Positions 25,143-33,584 of a DNA stretch of 64,000 nt are shown one piece after another. The translations under genes were made by a program, and so were the position numbers. Position 1 is the stretch's first letter, and each line of letters opens with the position of its first letter. The notes under the pieces are model-generated. The model was not told the DNA's origin. It searched no databases and saw only the letters and a list, made by a program, of their open reading frames with translations. This DNA is from CAWBLP01 sp963789495. Lineage in GTDB: Bacteria > Pseudomonadota > Alphaproteobacteria > Acetobacterales > Acetobacteraceae. The DNA is taken from the NCBI GenBank assembly GCA_963789495.1, contig CAWBLP010000010.1, positions 496,001 to 560,000 of the forward strand. The letters run 5' to 3'.

Positions 25143-25619
25143 TCAGCGGGTGCGGCGCCGCTCCGCCAGCGACACGACCTCGCCCGGCTGGGCCTTGGGG
25201 CGCCGCGGTAGCCGGCTCACGGTGCATGGGGTGATTGCTTCCGTGGCGACGTCGATCCCCTCCCACGGCAGCGGGTCCGGCGCCGCCTGTGTCCGTTCGG
25301 CGCGCAGCCGCGCCAGCAACGCCCGCGTATCCGCGATGAAGCGATCCATGCGGCGCAGGAATTCCTGGCTCTGCTGGCTGTAGCCGCCGTGCTTGGTCCG
25401 CGCGGCGCGGATTCGTTCGATCCCCTCCGCGGTACGCGGCCCGGTGCTGGCACCGCCATGCATGCGGCAGCGGCCGTTCGCCATGGCCGGCGCCTGGCAG
25501 GGGCAGCCGATACGGGTCTTCGCGCCGCAGCGCGGGGCGAGGTTCGGGTTGCCGCGCGGATTGCCATTGCGCAGCGGACCGCTGCGCGTCGACCCGACGG
25601 GGGGCGTTTCAGGCTGCAT
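25143..25619 (-). CDS. HGG-STG family protein of unknown function
   Basis: The 158-residue basic protein contains APRCGAKTRIGCPCQAPAM followed by NGRCRMHGGASTGPRT, a Cys-rich block known from many small alphaproteobacterial and phage-linked proteins, then TKHGGYSQQSQEFLRRMDRF, which is probably helical. The conserved Cys/His spacing could bind zinc, but no function is established. It lies 12 bp after the next gene upstream (25632-26240), so they may be co-transcribed. The pair is bracketed by repeat A on one side and repeats B and C on the other. Confidence 0.75.
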   Translation of the reverse strand: MQPETPPVGSTRSGPLRNGNPRGNPNLAPRCGAKTRIGCPCQAPAMANGRCRMHGGASTGPRTAEGIERIRAARTKHGGYSQQSQEFLRRMDRFIADTRALLARLRAERTQAAPDPLPWEGIDVATEAITPCTVSRLPRRPKAQPGEVVSLAERRRTR

Positions 25620-25631
25620 GAGGTGTCTCCG

Positions 25632-26240
25632 TCACGCGACGCGGGTGAGGCTGCCGGCGGCGGCGCGCGCGGCGATGTCGCCGATCATGCGGTCCAGCGC
25701 CGGGTCCGCTGGGTGGAGCGGGGCTGCGGTGGCGCGAGGCCCCGGGTTCTCACGGTGCATGGGCTGCTGCCGCCCCGCAGCGCGTGCCGGGGTGGGCGCG
25801 GTCGGCTGGACCGCGTCCGGGGCGCGTTGCGGGCGCGGGGCGGGGATTGGCCCGGGGAGCACCGCGGAACGGACGGTGGCGCGGGCCTGCAACCGGGACA
25901 GCTCCTTCATGGCGTTGTCCATCAGGCGGGACAGGGCGATCGCCTTGCCCTGGAAACGCAGTTGTAAATTGGGCGGCAGGTTGGGCTGCGCGGCGCCGCG
26001 GAACGCGTCCATCACCGCGTGATGGGCGGCGACGTAGCGGGCGGCGAGCATCGCCTCCATCGGGTCGCGCGGGTCGAGGGCGGCAATGGCGATCATCGCG
26101 GCCTGGCGGTTGGTGGCGATCTCCTCCGGCGTGGCGTCGGGATGCTGGGGGATCGTGTCGAGCGTGGCGCGGAGCAGGGTGGTGAGGGTGACGGGGTCGA
26201 GCTGGCTGGTGTGGGACGCGGTCGTGGGCTGCTGGGTCAT
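25632..26240 (-). CDS. Hypothetical protein, Ala/Pro-rich C-terminal half
   Basis: This 202-residue protein starts MTQQPTTASHTSQLDPV, has a helical N-terminal half (ATLDTIPQHPDATPEEIATN, AAMIAIAALDPRDPMEAMLA, GKAIALSRLMDNAMKELSRL) and a low-complexity Pro/Ala-rich C-terminal half with QPMHRENPGPRA. It has no signal peptide or membrane segment. I do not recognise a functional family; it always could be a linked partner of the HGG-STG protein that follows after 12 bp. ATG 26240 is preferred over one at 26288, which lies in a poorer context. Confidence 0.65.
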   Translation of the reverse strand: MTQQPTTASHTSQLDPVTLTTLLRATLDTIPQHPDATPEEIATNRQAAMIAIAALDPRDPMEAMLAARYVAAHHAVMDAFRGAAQPNLPPNLQLRFQGKAIALSRLMDNAMKELSRLQARATVRSAVLPGPIPAPRPQRAPDAVQPTAPTPARAAGRQQPMHRENPGPRATAAPLHPADPALDRMIGDIAARAAAGSLTRVA

Positions 26241-26454
26241 CGGGGCGGTCCGTTCGCGCAGAGGAAGCGCGGAACATAATAGGAACATACGAGGATTGCA
26301 AGGAATTTAGGCCTATCTGCTCAGCATCATGGCCCTGCGTCGGGCACCGCGGACGGCGGCCAAGGCGGAACCCCGCCTGGTTCGGGATGAATCGCCGCGC
26401 AGCAAGGTTTTCCGGCACAGAGATCGGCCCAGAGAGAAACCGGAGATCGGCACT

Positions 26455-26577
26455 GATAAAGAACGAGGGGAGGGAAACCGCGAAGTCGGGGATTGCGCCA
26501 TGGCCGCCGTCTAGTCACCGATTTGGTGGCCCTCCGTGCCCTCGTTCTTTCTCCGTGGTGAAAGCTTTCCTTTCCAC
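26455..26577. repeat. Dispersed repeat B, copy 2
   Basis: Blocks shared with copy 1 at 5659 are AAGAACGAGG at the left, ATTGCGCCATGGCCGCC in the middle, and GTGGCCCTCCGTGCCCTCGT plus TTCTCCGTGGTGAAAGC at the right. The left arm has diverged or lost bases, so pairing is weaker here. It lies in the roughly 600-bp gap 26241-26842, which holds no convincing gene. Confidence 0.7.
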
Positions 26578-26639
26578 CCACTGCCGTGCGGGTCCCGGGC
26601 GCTCGGGGCTGCAATCCAATCCCATTCCTTCCTGGCCGG

Positions 26640-26740
26640 GCCCGACCCGGCCCGGCCATCCGCCGGGAAAGATCGGGCATCGAGGTCCCATCGCGACCCG
26701 ATCGTTCCGGTGAAGATGGCCGGGGCAGGCCCGGCCATGA
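26640..26740. repeat. Dispersed repeat C, copy 1
   Basis: The segment carries CCCGGCCATC near 26652, a central ACCCGATCGTTCCGGTGAAG and GATGGCCGGG. Bases 26692-26724 match the reverse complement of 32836-32868 at 31 of 33 positions by eye. Translation of such elements gives spurious 'GRACPGH'-type short frames, seen in many alphaproteobacterial genomes. Confidence 0.6.
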
Positions 26741-26842
26741 CCGCGGGGCGGCGGGGCCGACGAGCCGACGGTGACGGCGAGGCAGACCGGAATTGCCGCC
26801 CTCGCCCGGGACCACAAAGGCGCAGACAGCGGCGCCCCGTGC

Positions 26843-27664
26843 CTACCGCCGCGGCCCCATGTCCAGCAGCGCCAGGTTCTGTTCCGCCAGGTCGGCCGTG
26901 CTGCCGTTGGGATCGAGCTGCATCGCCCGTTGCCAATCGGCCCGCGCCCCGGCCTGGTCGCCACGACGCTGCCGCAGCAGACCGCGTTCCAGCAGCGCCT
27001 CGGTGTCGTCCGGATCCAGCGTCAGGGCGCGCTCCATGTCGCGCTCCGCCAGCTCCAGCCGATCCAGCCGGCGCCAGGCCGCACCCCGCAGCACCAGGGC
27101 ATCGATGCGGTCCGGCTCATGCCGCAGCGCCCGGGTCAGGTCGTCGGTCGCCGCATGCAGCCGGTCCATCGCCAGGCTCGCCTGCGCCCGTCCGATCAGC
27201 AGGTCGGTATCGTCCGGCGTCCCGGCCAGCGCGTCGGAGGCATCGGCATAGGCGCGATCCGGCTCGCCGATCATCAGCCGCGCCTGCACCGCCTGGCCAT
27301 ACAGCACGGCCCGCGCGAGATTGGGGGCCGGGCCGGTCGCGGCGAGATGTTCCAGCATCGCGGCGCCGGTGGCCGGCTGGCCCAGCGCGATCTGAGCCAG
27401 CGCCAGGCAGTGGCTGGCACCCATGTCGCCATTCCTGGCCTGCCAGGCCTCGGCCAGCGCCTGCGCCCCCGCCGGGTCCTTGGCCAGCAACGCCAGGCAG
27501 TGCTCGTAGTCGTCGCCGTGGGCGATCCGGGGTGGAAACGGTGGGACGGGCAGGTCGGACGCGGCGGTCGCAACCGGAGCCCCCGGCCGGCAGGCATACA
27601 ATCCCGCAATGGCCGCGCTGCCGAACAGGACGGTCCCCGCCAGTGCCGCGAGTCGTCGGTTCAT
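26843..27664 (-). CDS. TPR protein, probable lipoprotein or membrane-anchored
   Basis: The 273-residue protein starts with a basic residue cluster and a hydrophobic segment ending in GLYAC (Cys25), which may be a lipobox or an anchor. From residue 50 onward it contains tetratricopeptide-like helices: ALLAKDPAGAQALAEAWQAR, ADASDALAGTPDDTDLLIGR, RLHAATDDLTRALRHEPDRI, LELAERDMERALTLDPDDTE and DQAGARADWQRAMQLDPNGS. TPRs serve as protein-binding scaffolds. The partner is not known. The ribosome-binding site is weak. It is downstream of an NMT1-type binding protein on the same strand. Confidence 0.75.
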   Translation of the reverse strand: MNRRLAALAGTVLFGSAAIAGLYACRPGAPVATAASDLPVPPFPPRIAHGDDYEHCLALLAKDPAGAQALAEAWQARNGDMGASHCLALAQIALGQPATGAAMLEHLAATGPAPNLARAVLYGQAVQARLMIGEPDRAYADASDALAGTPDDTDLLIGRAQASLAMDRLHAATDDLTRALRHEPDRIDALVLRGAAWRRLDRLELAERDMERALTLDPDDTEALLERGLLRQRRGDQAGARADWQRAMQLDPNGSTADLAEQNLALLDMGPRR

Positions 27665-27704
27665 GATGGCAAGGTTTTTAGGCGGTCGGGTCCGGCCGGG
27701 CAAC

Positions 27705-28616
27705 TCACAGCGGCGATGCCAGAACGGCTTGCGCCAGGCTGTTGTCCACCGCCACCTCGAATGCCGTGCCGGGGGAGACGAAGCCGCCGGATACCAGGCT
27801 CGCGCGCAGGCGGTCGTAGCCCGCGCGCGGCAGCACCGGGTCGCGGCCCCAGATGCCAAGCCCCTGGTAGCGCGTGCAGGATGCCGCCAGCAGCTCCGGC
27901 GCAACGGCGGGAAAATAGGCGGCGATCGTGGCGGCCAGTGTCGAGCCATCGACCGCTGCCAGCCATTGCTGGGTGCGCCAGACCGCCCGCACCATGCGCA
28001 GCAGCTCGTCCCGCCGCGCCGTGAGCAGGCCGCGCCGCGCGTAGAACGTCGTGTAGCTGGTGGGACCGCGTGTGGCGGCCGGATACCAGACATGGCCCGC
28101 ACCGGCGGCCTCCAGACTGGAGGCGAACGGCTCGAACAGCTGCACCACGTCCAGCGTGCCGGCGGACAATGCGGCGACATTCTCCGCCATCGTCGCGTCG
28201 GTGGTGCGGGTCAGGCTGGATGGCGCGACCCCGGCGCGGCGCAGATCCTCCTGCAGGCACATCCAGGGCGTGGGCACCTCGCTGACCGTGCCGAGGCGAA
28301 GCCCCGCCAGGTCGCGCAGCGCGAAATCCGGACGCGGCGTGCGTCCGACCAGCAGGAACGGGTCGCGGGTGACCACTTCGGCGAAGCAGACCAGGTCGCA
28401 GCCGGGGTGCCGGGCGTAGGTCTGCATCACCCGCATCGGCCCGCCCCAGCAGACATCCACGCCACCGCCCAGCACGGTGGTGGCGGCCTCACCTGGCGTG
28501 GGCGCGCTGACGAAGCGGACCTCGACGCCTTCCTGCGCGTAGGCGTCGCGTGCGAGCGCGGCATAGAACGGGGCATAGAACAGGCCGCGCAGCGATTCCT
28601 GCAGCGTGATCGCCAT
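27705..28616 (-). CDS. NMT1/THI5-like ABC-type substrate-binding protein (orphan)
   Basis: This 303-residue protein matches the SsuA/THI5/NMT1 fold: MAITLQESLRGLFYAPFYAA, then DAYAQEGVEVRFVSAPTPGE, GGGVDVCWGGPMRVMQTYAR and PTPWMCLQEDLRRAGV. Such proteins bind nitrate, taurine, sulfonates or thiamine precursors for an ABC importer. No signal peptide is visible at the start chosen from TAGGAG 7 bases upstream, and no permease or ATPase gene is adjacent. It could be a cytoplasmic enzyme of the THI5 type, or a binding protein whose transporter lies elsewhere. Confidence 0.8.
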   Translation of the reverse strand: MAITLQESLRGLFYAPFYAALARDAYAQEGVEVRFVSAPTPGEAATTVLGGGVDVCWGGPMRVMQTYARHPGCDLVCFAEVVTRDPFLLVGRTPRPDFALRDLAGLRLGTVSEVPTPWMCLQEDLRRAGVAPSSLTRTTDATMAENVAALSAGTLDVVQLFEPFASSLEAAGAGHVWYPAATRGPTSYTTFYARRGLLTARRDELLRMVRAVWRTQQWLAAVDGSTLAATIAAYFPAVAPELLAASCTRYQGLGIWGRDPVLPRAGYDRLRASLVSGGFVSPGTAFEVAVDNSLAQAVLASPL

Positions 28617-28626
28617 CCGCGCGCTC

Positions 28627-29745
28627 CTACGGGTGTTCGAACTCCTCGTCGGTAATATCCACCGGCAGCGCGCCCACGGAAAGATCCGGCGGGATGTTGA
28701 TGCGCTCCAGCGCGGCGATATCGGTGTATGTGGCGAAGCGCTGCGACCGCATCCCGGCGGCGAAGCTGCGGCAGGCGCGGCTCCAGAGCTCGCCGATGGC
28801 ATATTCGGGCTGGTAGGAGCCGAGCGGCAGGCCGTTGATCCGCGCCTCGGCATTGGGCGCCAGGAACACGGTGGCGGCGGCGACGCCCTCGGAATCGCGC
28901 AGCTTCACCACCGCCGGCTGGCCGCTGTGGTTCGCCATCATGACGGAGGCCGGACCGCTGCCGTGACGTTCCAGCATCTCGCCATTGGTCGGCGCCGGAC
29001 CGGCATCGTAGGCGCAGTAGGCCTGATGCGCGGCCGCGGCGTTGCCCGGTGTCAGGCGGGAGGCATCGATGAAGCCGGCGTTGCTCTCGTTGAGGCGGAT
29101 TTCCACCAGGCCGTTTTCCCGCACCACGTGCAGCACCTGCACCGCGCTGAACGGCGGTAGCTGGCCCAGCGGCACGAAGGCATCGCGCGCGGGATCATGG
29201 CGCCACACCAGGGCGGCCCCGCTCGCCGGCAGCACGTAAGCATTGGGCGACCCGCCCAGTCGCACCGGCTCCTGTGACGGTGGCGGCGAGCCGGGCGACA
29301 CGGTTGGCGCCGTGGTCGGAATTGCCGACATCAGCGACGCGGCGGGAATCGAGGTCAGATGCAGCGTGGCTTCGACCGCGGCGAGCAGGACGATGCCGCC
29401 GAGCGCCACCCAGAGCGCAAGCGGCAGGTCGGCCAGCCGGGGATGGCGCATCCTGACCGACGGCATGGGTGCGGGCGGATCGGGGAAGATTTCTTCCGCG
29501 TCGTCGAAGCCGGGCAGTGACGCGGTCTCGGCACGGGCGCTGCGGTCGTAGGCGCCGCGGCGGACCGGATCGATCAGCACGTCGTAGGCTTGCTTGACCG
29601 CAACGAAAGCCGCGGCATTGCCGGTGCCGGGAATGTCCGGGTGCAGCACCCGCGCCTTGCGGCGGTACGCAGCCGTGATCGCCTCCCTGGGCGCCCAGGG
29701 TGCGACCTCCAGCCGCGCATAGTAACCTTTCGGATCGGTCCGCAT
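28627..29745 (-). CDS. Membrane-anchored J-domain protein
   Basis: The 372-residue protein starts with a J domain (residues 7-70: GYYARLEVAPWAPREAITAA, RVLHPDIPG carries the essential HPD). After a linker comes one membrane helix (LPLALWVALGGIVLLAAVEA near 110-130). The remainder, probably periplasmic by orientation, includes an SH3-like beta region (LGQLPPFSAVQVLHVVRENG, LVEIRLNESNAGFIDASRL). The J domain would recruit DnaK in the cytoplasm. ATG 29745 is chosen by J-domain length. It ends 10 bp before the NMT1-like gene on the same strand. The role of the C-terminal part is unknown. Confidence 0.8.
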   Translation of the reverse strand: MRTDPKGYYARLEVAPWAPREAITAAYRRKARVLHPDIPGTGNAAAFVAVKQAYDVLIDPVRRGAYDRSARAETASLPGFDDAEEIFPDPPAPMPSVRMRHPRLADLPLALWVALGGIVLLAAVEATLHLTSIPAASLMSAIPTTAPTVSPGSPPPSQEPVRLGGSPNAYVLPASGAALVWRHDPARDAFVPLGQLPPFSAVQVLHVVRENGLVEIRLNESNAGFIDASRLTPGNAAAAHQAYCAYDAGPAPTNGEMLERHGSGPASVMMANHSGQPAVVKLRDSEGVAAATVFLAPNAEARINGLPLGSYQPEYAIGELWSRACRSFAAGMRSQRFATYTDIAALERINIPPDLSVGALPVDITDEEFEHP

Positions 29746-29863
29746 CGCGGCACCATCATAGCGCAGAGCTGCGCGGTTGCATTGTGCCAACTGCAGGGGA
29801 CAGATAGTCACTGCTGCTTGTCCGACGTTCCGCTGCCGGGCAGATGCCAACCGAGGAAACGCC

Positions 29864-31298
29864 GTGCCAACCCAAACATCGCCTGCCAGCCTCACGCCGG
29901 TCCGGCGGCGGTGGGCCTTGATCGTGCTGCTTGCCGGCGGATTCCTGCCGCCGGTCGATTTCTTCATCGTCAATGTCAGCCTGCCCTCGATCCACGCCAG
30001 TCTGGGCGCCACGCCGGCCGAGGTGCAGCTCGTCATCTCCGGCTATGCCGCCGGCTACGCGGTGTTCCTGATCACCGGCGGGCGCTTGGGCGACCTGTAT
30101 GGCCGCCGCCGGCTGTTCCTGTTCGGCATGCTCGGCTTCACCCTGGCCAACCTGATATGCGGCATCGCGCCGTCACCCCTGACGCTGGTGCTGGGGCGGG
30201 TGGTGCTCGGGCTGGCGGCGGCCGTGCTGGTTCCGCAGGTGCTGGCCTCGATCCGCGCGCTGTACCGAGGAGGAGCGCGCCCTGGCCCGCGCGCTGGGCT
30301 TCTACGGCGTGATGATGGGGCTGGCGGCCGCGACCGGGCAGTTCGCCGGCGGCGCGCTGGTGCAGTGGAACCCGTTCGACCTGGGCTGGCGGGTGGTGTT
30401 CCTGGTAAAGATCCCGATCGCTCTGGCTCTGCTGGCGATCGCCTGGTTCACCGTGCCGGAGACCAGCCTGTCCGGCCGGGTGCGGCTGGATGTCGCCGGG
30501 GCGGTGCTGATCTCGCTGGCGCTGGCCTGCGTCGTGGTGCCGCTGTCCGAGGGGCGCGACCAGGGGTGGCCGGTGTGGGTGTTCCTGGTGCTGGGGCTGG
30601 TGCCGCTGCTGCTGGCCTGGTTCCTGCGGCACGAGGCGACGCTGACCCGGGGCGGCGGCATGCCGCTGGTCGATCTGCGGCTGATGGCGATCCCGAGTTT
30701 CCGCCGCGGCGTGCTGGTGGGCACGCTGTTCTTCTTCACCACCTCGTTCTACCTGCTGTTCAGCATCTATCAGCAGGAAGGCCGCGGCTCGGACCCGCTG
30801 CACACCGGTCTGGCGATCCTGCCCTACGGCATCGGCCTGTTCGTGGGTCCGCTGGCCAGCGCGCCGTTCGTCCGGCTGCGTCCCAAGCTGCTGGCGATCG
30901 GCATGGCGGTGCAGGTGTCCGGCTATGCGATGACCGGGGCCGCGGTGGCACTGGGGCTGGACCCGCAGATCGTCACGGCCAGCGTGCTGCTGGCGGGATT
31001 CGGCCAGGGCGTGGCGTTTCCGCGGCTCTACAACACCGTGCTCGGCGAGGTCCCGGCGCATCAGGCGGGGCTGGCCAGCGGCATCCTCAATTCGGCACTG
31101 CAGGTGGGCGCCGCCATCAGCGTGGCGGGGATCGGCAGCCTGTTCTTCTCGGTGCTGGACCCGGCCGGGGGTGAGCGGGCCTATGCCCATGCCTTCGCGC
31201 TGGCCCAGGCGGTGCTGACCCTGGCGCTGTTCGCGGCGATGCTGATCGCGATTCCGCGGCGCCGTGAGGCGGTGCTGCGCCCGGTCCGGCTGGGCTGA
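29864..31298 (+). pseudogene. DHA2-type MFS exporter, frameshifted
   Basis: The gene encodes a 14-helix-type MFS drug exporter. Family blocks are GGFLPPVDFFIVNVSLPSI, GGRLGDLYGRRRLFLFGM and the later PLASAPFVRLRPKL. The first part (GTG 29864, GAGGAAA upstream) runs to LASIRALY, then the frame is lost near 30261-30268. The continuation EERALARALGFYGVMMGLAA is one base out of register and goes to the stop at 31298. The two parts together give a normal-length transporter, so only one small indel separates them. It may be a real pseudogene or a sequence error. It is divergent from the J-domain gene. Confidence 0.8.
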
Positions 31299-31535
31299 GG
31301 CGCTTTCACCGGTCAGCGAGAGGCTCGCGGACGCACCGGGTGAGGTGGCCAGTTCCTGCAACGGGGGCGATGCCGGCGCGGGCGCTTGGCGGCCGCCCGA
31401 CGCGTCCCTGGTCCCCGGCGCAACAGGGCTTGGCCGGCCGCCCCCTTGCATCCGGCGAGACGAAAGCCAAGATGTTGCACAGCCGGGATGCCTCAATATG
31501 GGTCGCGGCGGACGCTTCGCTCTGAGGAGGGGGCC

Positions 31536-32012
31536 ATGACCACCCGAGTCTTCACGTCGCCGTTGTTTTTGGGTTTCGACCATCTCGAACAGATGCTGGA
31601 GCGTGCCTCCAAGTCATCGTCGGATGGCTATCCGCCCTATAATATCGAGCAGATCAGCGCCACTGGATTGCGGATCACCCTTGCGGTGGCCGGGTTCACC
31701 ATGGACGACCTGCAGATCACCCAGGAAGACAACCAGTTGGTGATCCGAGGCCGCCAGACCGACGACAGCCAGGGACGCGTGTTCCTGCATCGCGGCATCG
31801 CCGCGCGGCAGTTCCAGCGTGCCTTCGTTCTCGCCGAGGGTATCGAGGTGAAGGGCGCCTGGCTCGACAACGGGCTGCTGCATGTCGACCTGGCGCGGCC
31901 CCAGCCGGAACCGCGGGTCAAGACGATCTCGATCACCCGCTCGCCGGACGGCGGCAAGCCGAACGGGGATGGGCGGACCCAGATCGTCGAAGGTGAAGCA
32001 GGCCAGGACTGA
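31536..32012 (+). CDS. Small heat-shock protein (Hsp20 family)
   Basis: This 158-residue protein has the alpha-crystallin domain at about residues 32-130: GYPPYNIEQISATGLRITLA, VAGFTMDDLQITQEDNQLVI, then GRVFLHRGIAARQFQRAFVL and GLLHVDLARP. Small Hsps hold unfolded proteins for refolding by DnaK/ClpB. GAGGAGGGGGCC lies directly before the ATG. A DUF1150 gene follows, the usual alphaproteobacterial order. No clear ROSE thermometer was found, although the leader pairs weakly near the ribosome site. Confidence 0.93.
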   Translation: MTTRVFTSPLFLGFDHLEQMLERASKSSSDGYPPYNIEQISATGLRITLAVAGFTMDDLQITQEDNQLVIRGRQTDDSQGRVFLHRGIAARQFQRAFVLAEGIEVKGAWLDNGLLHVDLARPQPEPRVKTISITRSPDGGKPNGDGRTQIVEGEAGQD

Positions 32013-32128
32013 GCAATCCCTGGGTTGAACGCCCCAGAATCGTCACGGGAGCCGGTAAACCGGTCCCATTCGGCACCAGGAAGGCGCCGGCGCCAGGCAA
32101 AAGGCCGTCGCCTGAAGGAGATAGATTG

Positions 32129-32395
32129 ATGAATATCAATTCGAACGACCGGCCCAACGGGTCTGACTCAGCCAGCGTGCTGGAGGGGACGATCGACATT
32201 CGTCACCTGTCCACCACCCAACTGGCGCAACTCGGCATGGCGCAATTGGCCTATATCAAGGCGATCGAGGTGAACGGCGCCCCTGGCTTCGCGATCCACG
32301 CCGCGGACGGCACGCCGATGGCGGTGGCCGTCGATCGGGACGTCGCGATCGCCGCAATCGTCCAGCATGAGATGATGCCTGCCCTGGTGCATTGA
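32129..32395 (+). CDS. DUF1150 family protein
   Basis: The 88-residue protein contains LSTTQLAQLGMAQLAYIKAI, then APGFAIHAADGTPMAVA and DRDVAIAAIVQHEMMPALVH, the signature of DUF1150. This short family sits downstream of hsp20 in many alphaproteobacteria and its function is not known. AAGGAG is present 9 bases before ATG 32129; a TTG immediately upstream is a less likely start. The gap to hsp20 is 116 bp and the pair is probably transcribed together under heat-shock control. Confidence 0.9.
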   Translation: MNINSNDRPNGSDSASVLEGTIDIRHLSTTQLAQLGMAQLAYIKAIEVNGAPGFAIHAADGTPMAVAVDRDVAIAAIVQHEMMPALVH

Positions 32396-32557
32396 GGGCC
32401 GGTATCGGCGCTGCTGGATAGGCTGGTGGCGTCGGCCTGGCGGGCCGATGGCTCGGGATCGATCCGGGCATTGTCACGCCGGCGTCATGGCTGACGTAAG
32501 CCGCAGGCGCACTTGATTGGCGGGGGCGGACACGTCCGACTGTGCCACGGCCGGGTC

Positions 32558-32815
32558 CACTTCTCGTCACGGCCGGGGCACGTGGCCGGGCCGGCTTCCT
32601 GTCTCGGCCGCGTCGGCTTGACGTCTCGGCCGGTTCCGTTTGGCCCAGTCCACTTCCTGCCTCGGCCGAGTCGGCTTCCCGTTACGGCCGGGGCACGTGG
32701 CCGGGCTGGCTTTCTGTCCCGGCCGAGTTGCCTTGGCGTTTCGGCCGGTTCGGTTTCGCCAAGTCCACTTCCTGTCTCTACCGAGTTCGGCTTCCCGTCA
32801 CGGTCCGAGGCGGCT
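32558..32815. repeat. Degenerate tandem repeat field, about 2.5 units
   Basis: Three blocks start with CACTTC at 32558, 32651 and 32766. The middle unit is 115 bp, the first is about 93 bp because it lacks an internal 22-bp piece, and the third breaks off after about 50 bp. Shared words are ACGGCCGGGGCACGTGGCCG and TCGGCCGGTTC. Inside each unit a shorter motif GTCTCGGCCG recurs. The field forms much of the 838-bp non-coding gap 32396-33233, where no gene was identified. Confidence 0.75.
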
Positions 32816-32819
32816 TCCG

Positions 32820-32924
32820 CCCTGGTCGGGCGTGGCCCGGCCATCTCCACTGGAACGATCGGGTCGCGCAGCACAGGCTGAATGCTCTTTCCCGGGTTGA
32901 TGGCCGGGTCAGCCCCGACCAGGG
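32820..32924. repeat. Dispersed repeat C, copy 2 (palindromic ends)
   Basis: The ends 32820-32845 and 32899-32924 are inverted repeats matching at 23 of 26 positions, with CCCTGGTCGGG outside and CCGGCCATC inside. The interior holds GGAACGATCGGGTCGCG, shared in reverse with the copy at 26640. The structure is that of a small palindromic mobile-type repeat. Confidence 0.65.
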
Positions 32925-33233
32925 CGGGAAAGGGCATACGGCTCTCCGGGAGGGCGCGTCGCTCGGCCGAATGCTTCACCAAAAGTTGAGCACCCTTCGG
33001 CCTCGGCCTCAAATCGCGCCCGGGCTGCCCATGGCGCCACCCCAGGCAGCGCTAAGCCACTGACTTCGTGCCAGCCTCGCCATCCCGATGGTCGTGCTGC
33101 GGATTGAATGCCTCGCCTTGCGACGATCGCAACATGGCACGCGACGTGTCCCGCTCACCGGACTTTGCATAGGCGCAACGCATCGCATTAGTCATTGTAT
33201 CGGCTTACGTGACACCTGACGGGAGTAGTCGCC

Positions 33234-33464
33234 ATGCCGGCCTTGCGCGATCCGTTGACCATTTCGCTTCGCTGCCTGCGGCTCGCGGCGGCCGTGCCGG
33301 ACGCGGCACTGGCGATGGAAATGCGCAGCCTGGCGCACGAATTGCATCGTCTGGCCGTGGAACTGGAGGCAACCACCATGCATCTGGATGCGGTCGCGCT
33401 GCGGCATCGGATCAGCGACCCCCAGGCAACAGCCACTGTCGTGCAATACGCGATGATGCACTGA
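33234..33464 (+). CDS. Small hypothetical protein
   Basis: The 76-residue predicted product (MPALRDPLTISLRCLRLAAA...) is mostly helical by composition, with EMRSLAHELHRLAVELEATT and repeated Leu/His residues that could form a coiled coil. ATG 33234 has GGGAG about 9 bases upstream. No family is recognised, and it sits alone between a repeat field and parE. Coding potential is modest but the frame has codon use similar to its neighbours. It could also be a chance frame. Confidence 0.45.
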   Translation: MPALRDPLTISLRCLRLAAAVPDAALAMEMRSLAHELHRLAVELEATTMHLDAVALRHRISDPQATATVVQYAMMH

Positions 33465-33584
33465 GCCTGCAGGCGCCGCGCCGGCAGGTCATTCCCCTGA
33501 GCCGGAGCAACCCCCGGTTGCCTCACGCGCTGCGGCCGACCATCCGCTCATCCGGCTGCCGAACGGCGCGGCGCGGCCGGTGCC

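Noticed and set aside
26300..26840. Several short frames between the hypothetical pair and the TPR lipoprotein
   Set aside because: They fall within repeats B and C and have the typical spurious composition of such repeats.
31440..31535. ROSE-type RNA thermometer or RpoH promoter before hsp20
   Set aside because: Only weak pairing near the ribosome site and no clear CTTGAA/CCCCAT-like promoter; a folding computation would be needed.
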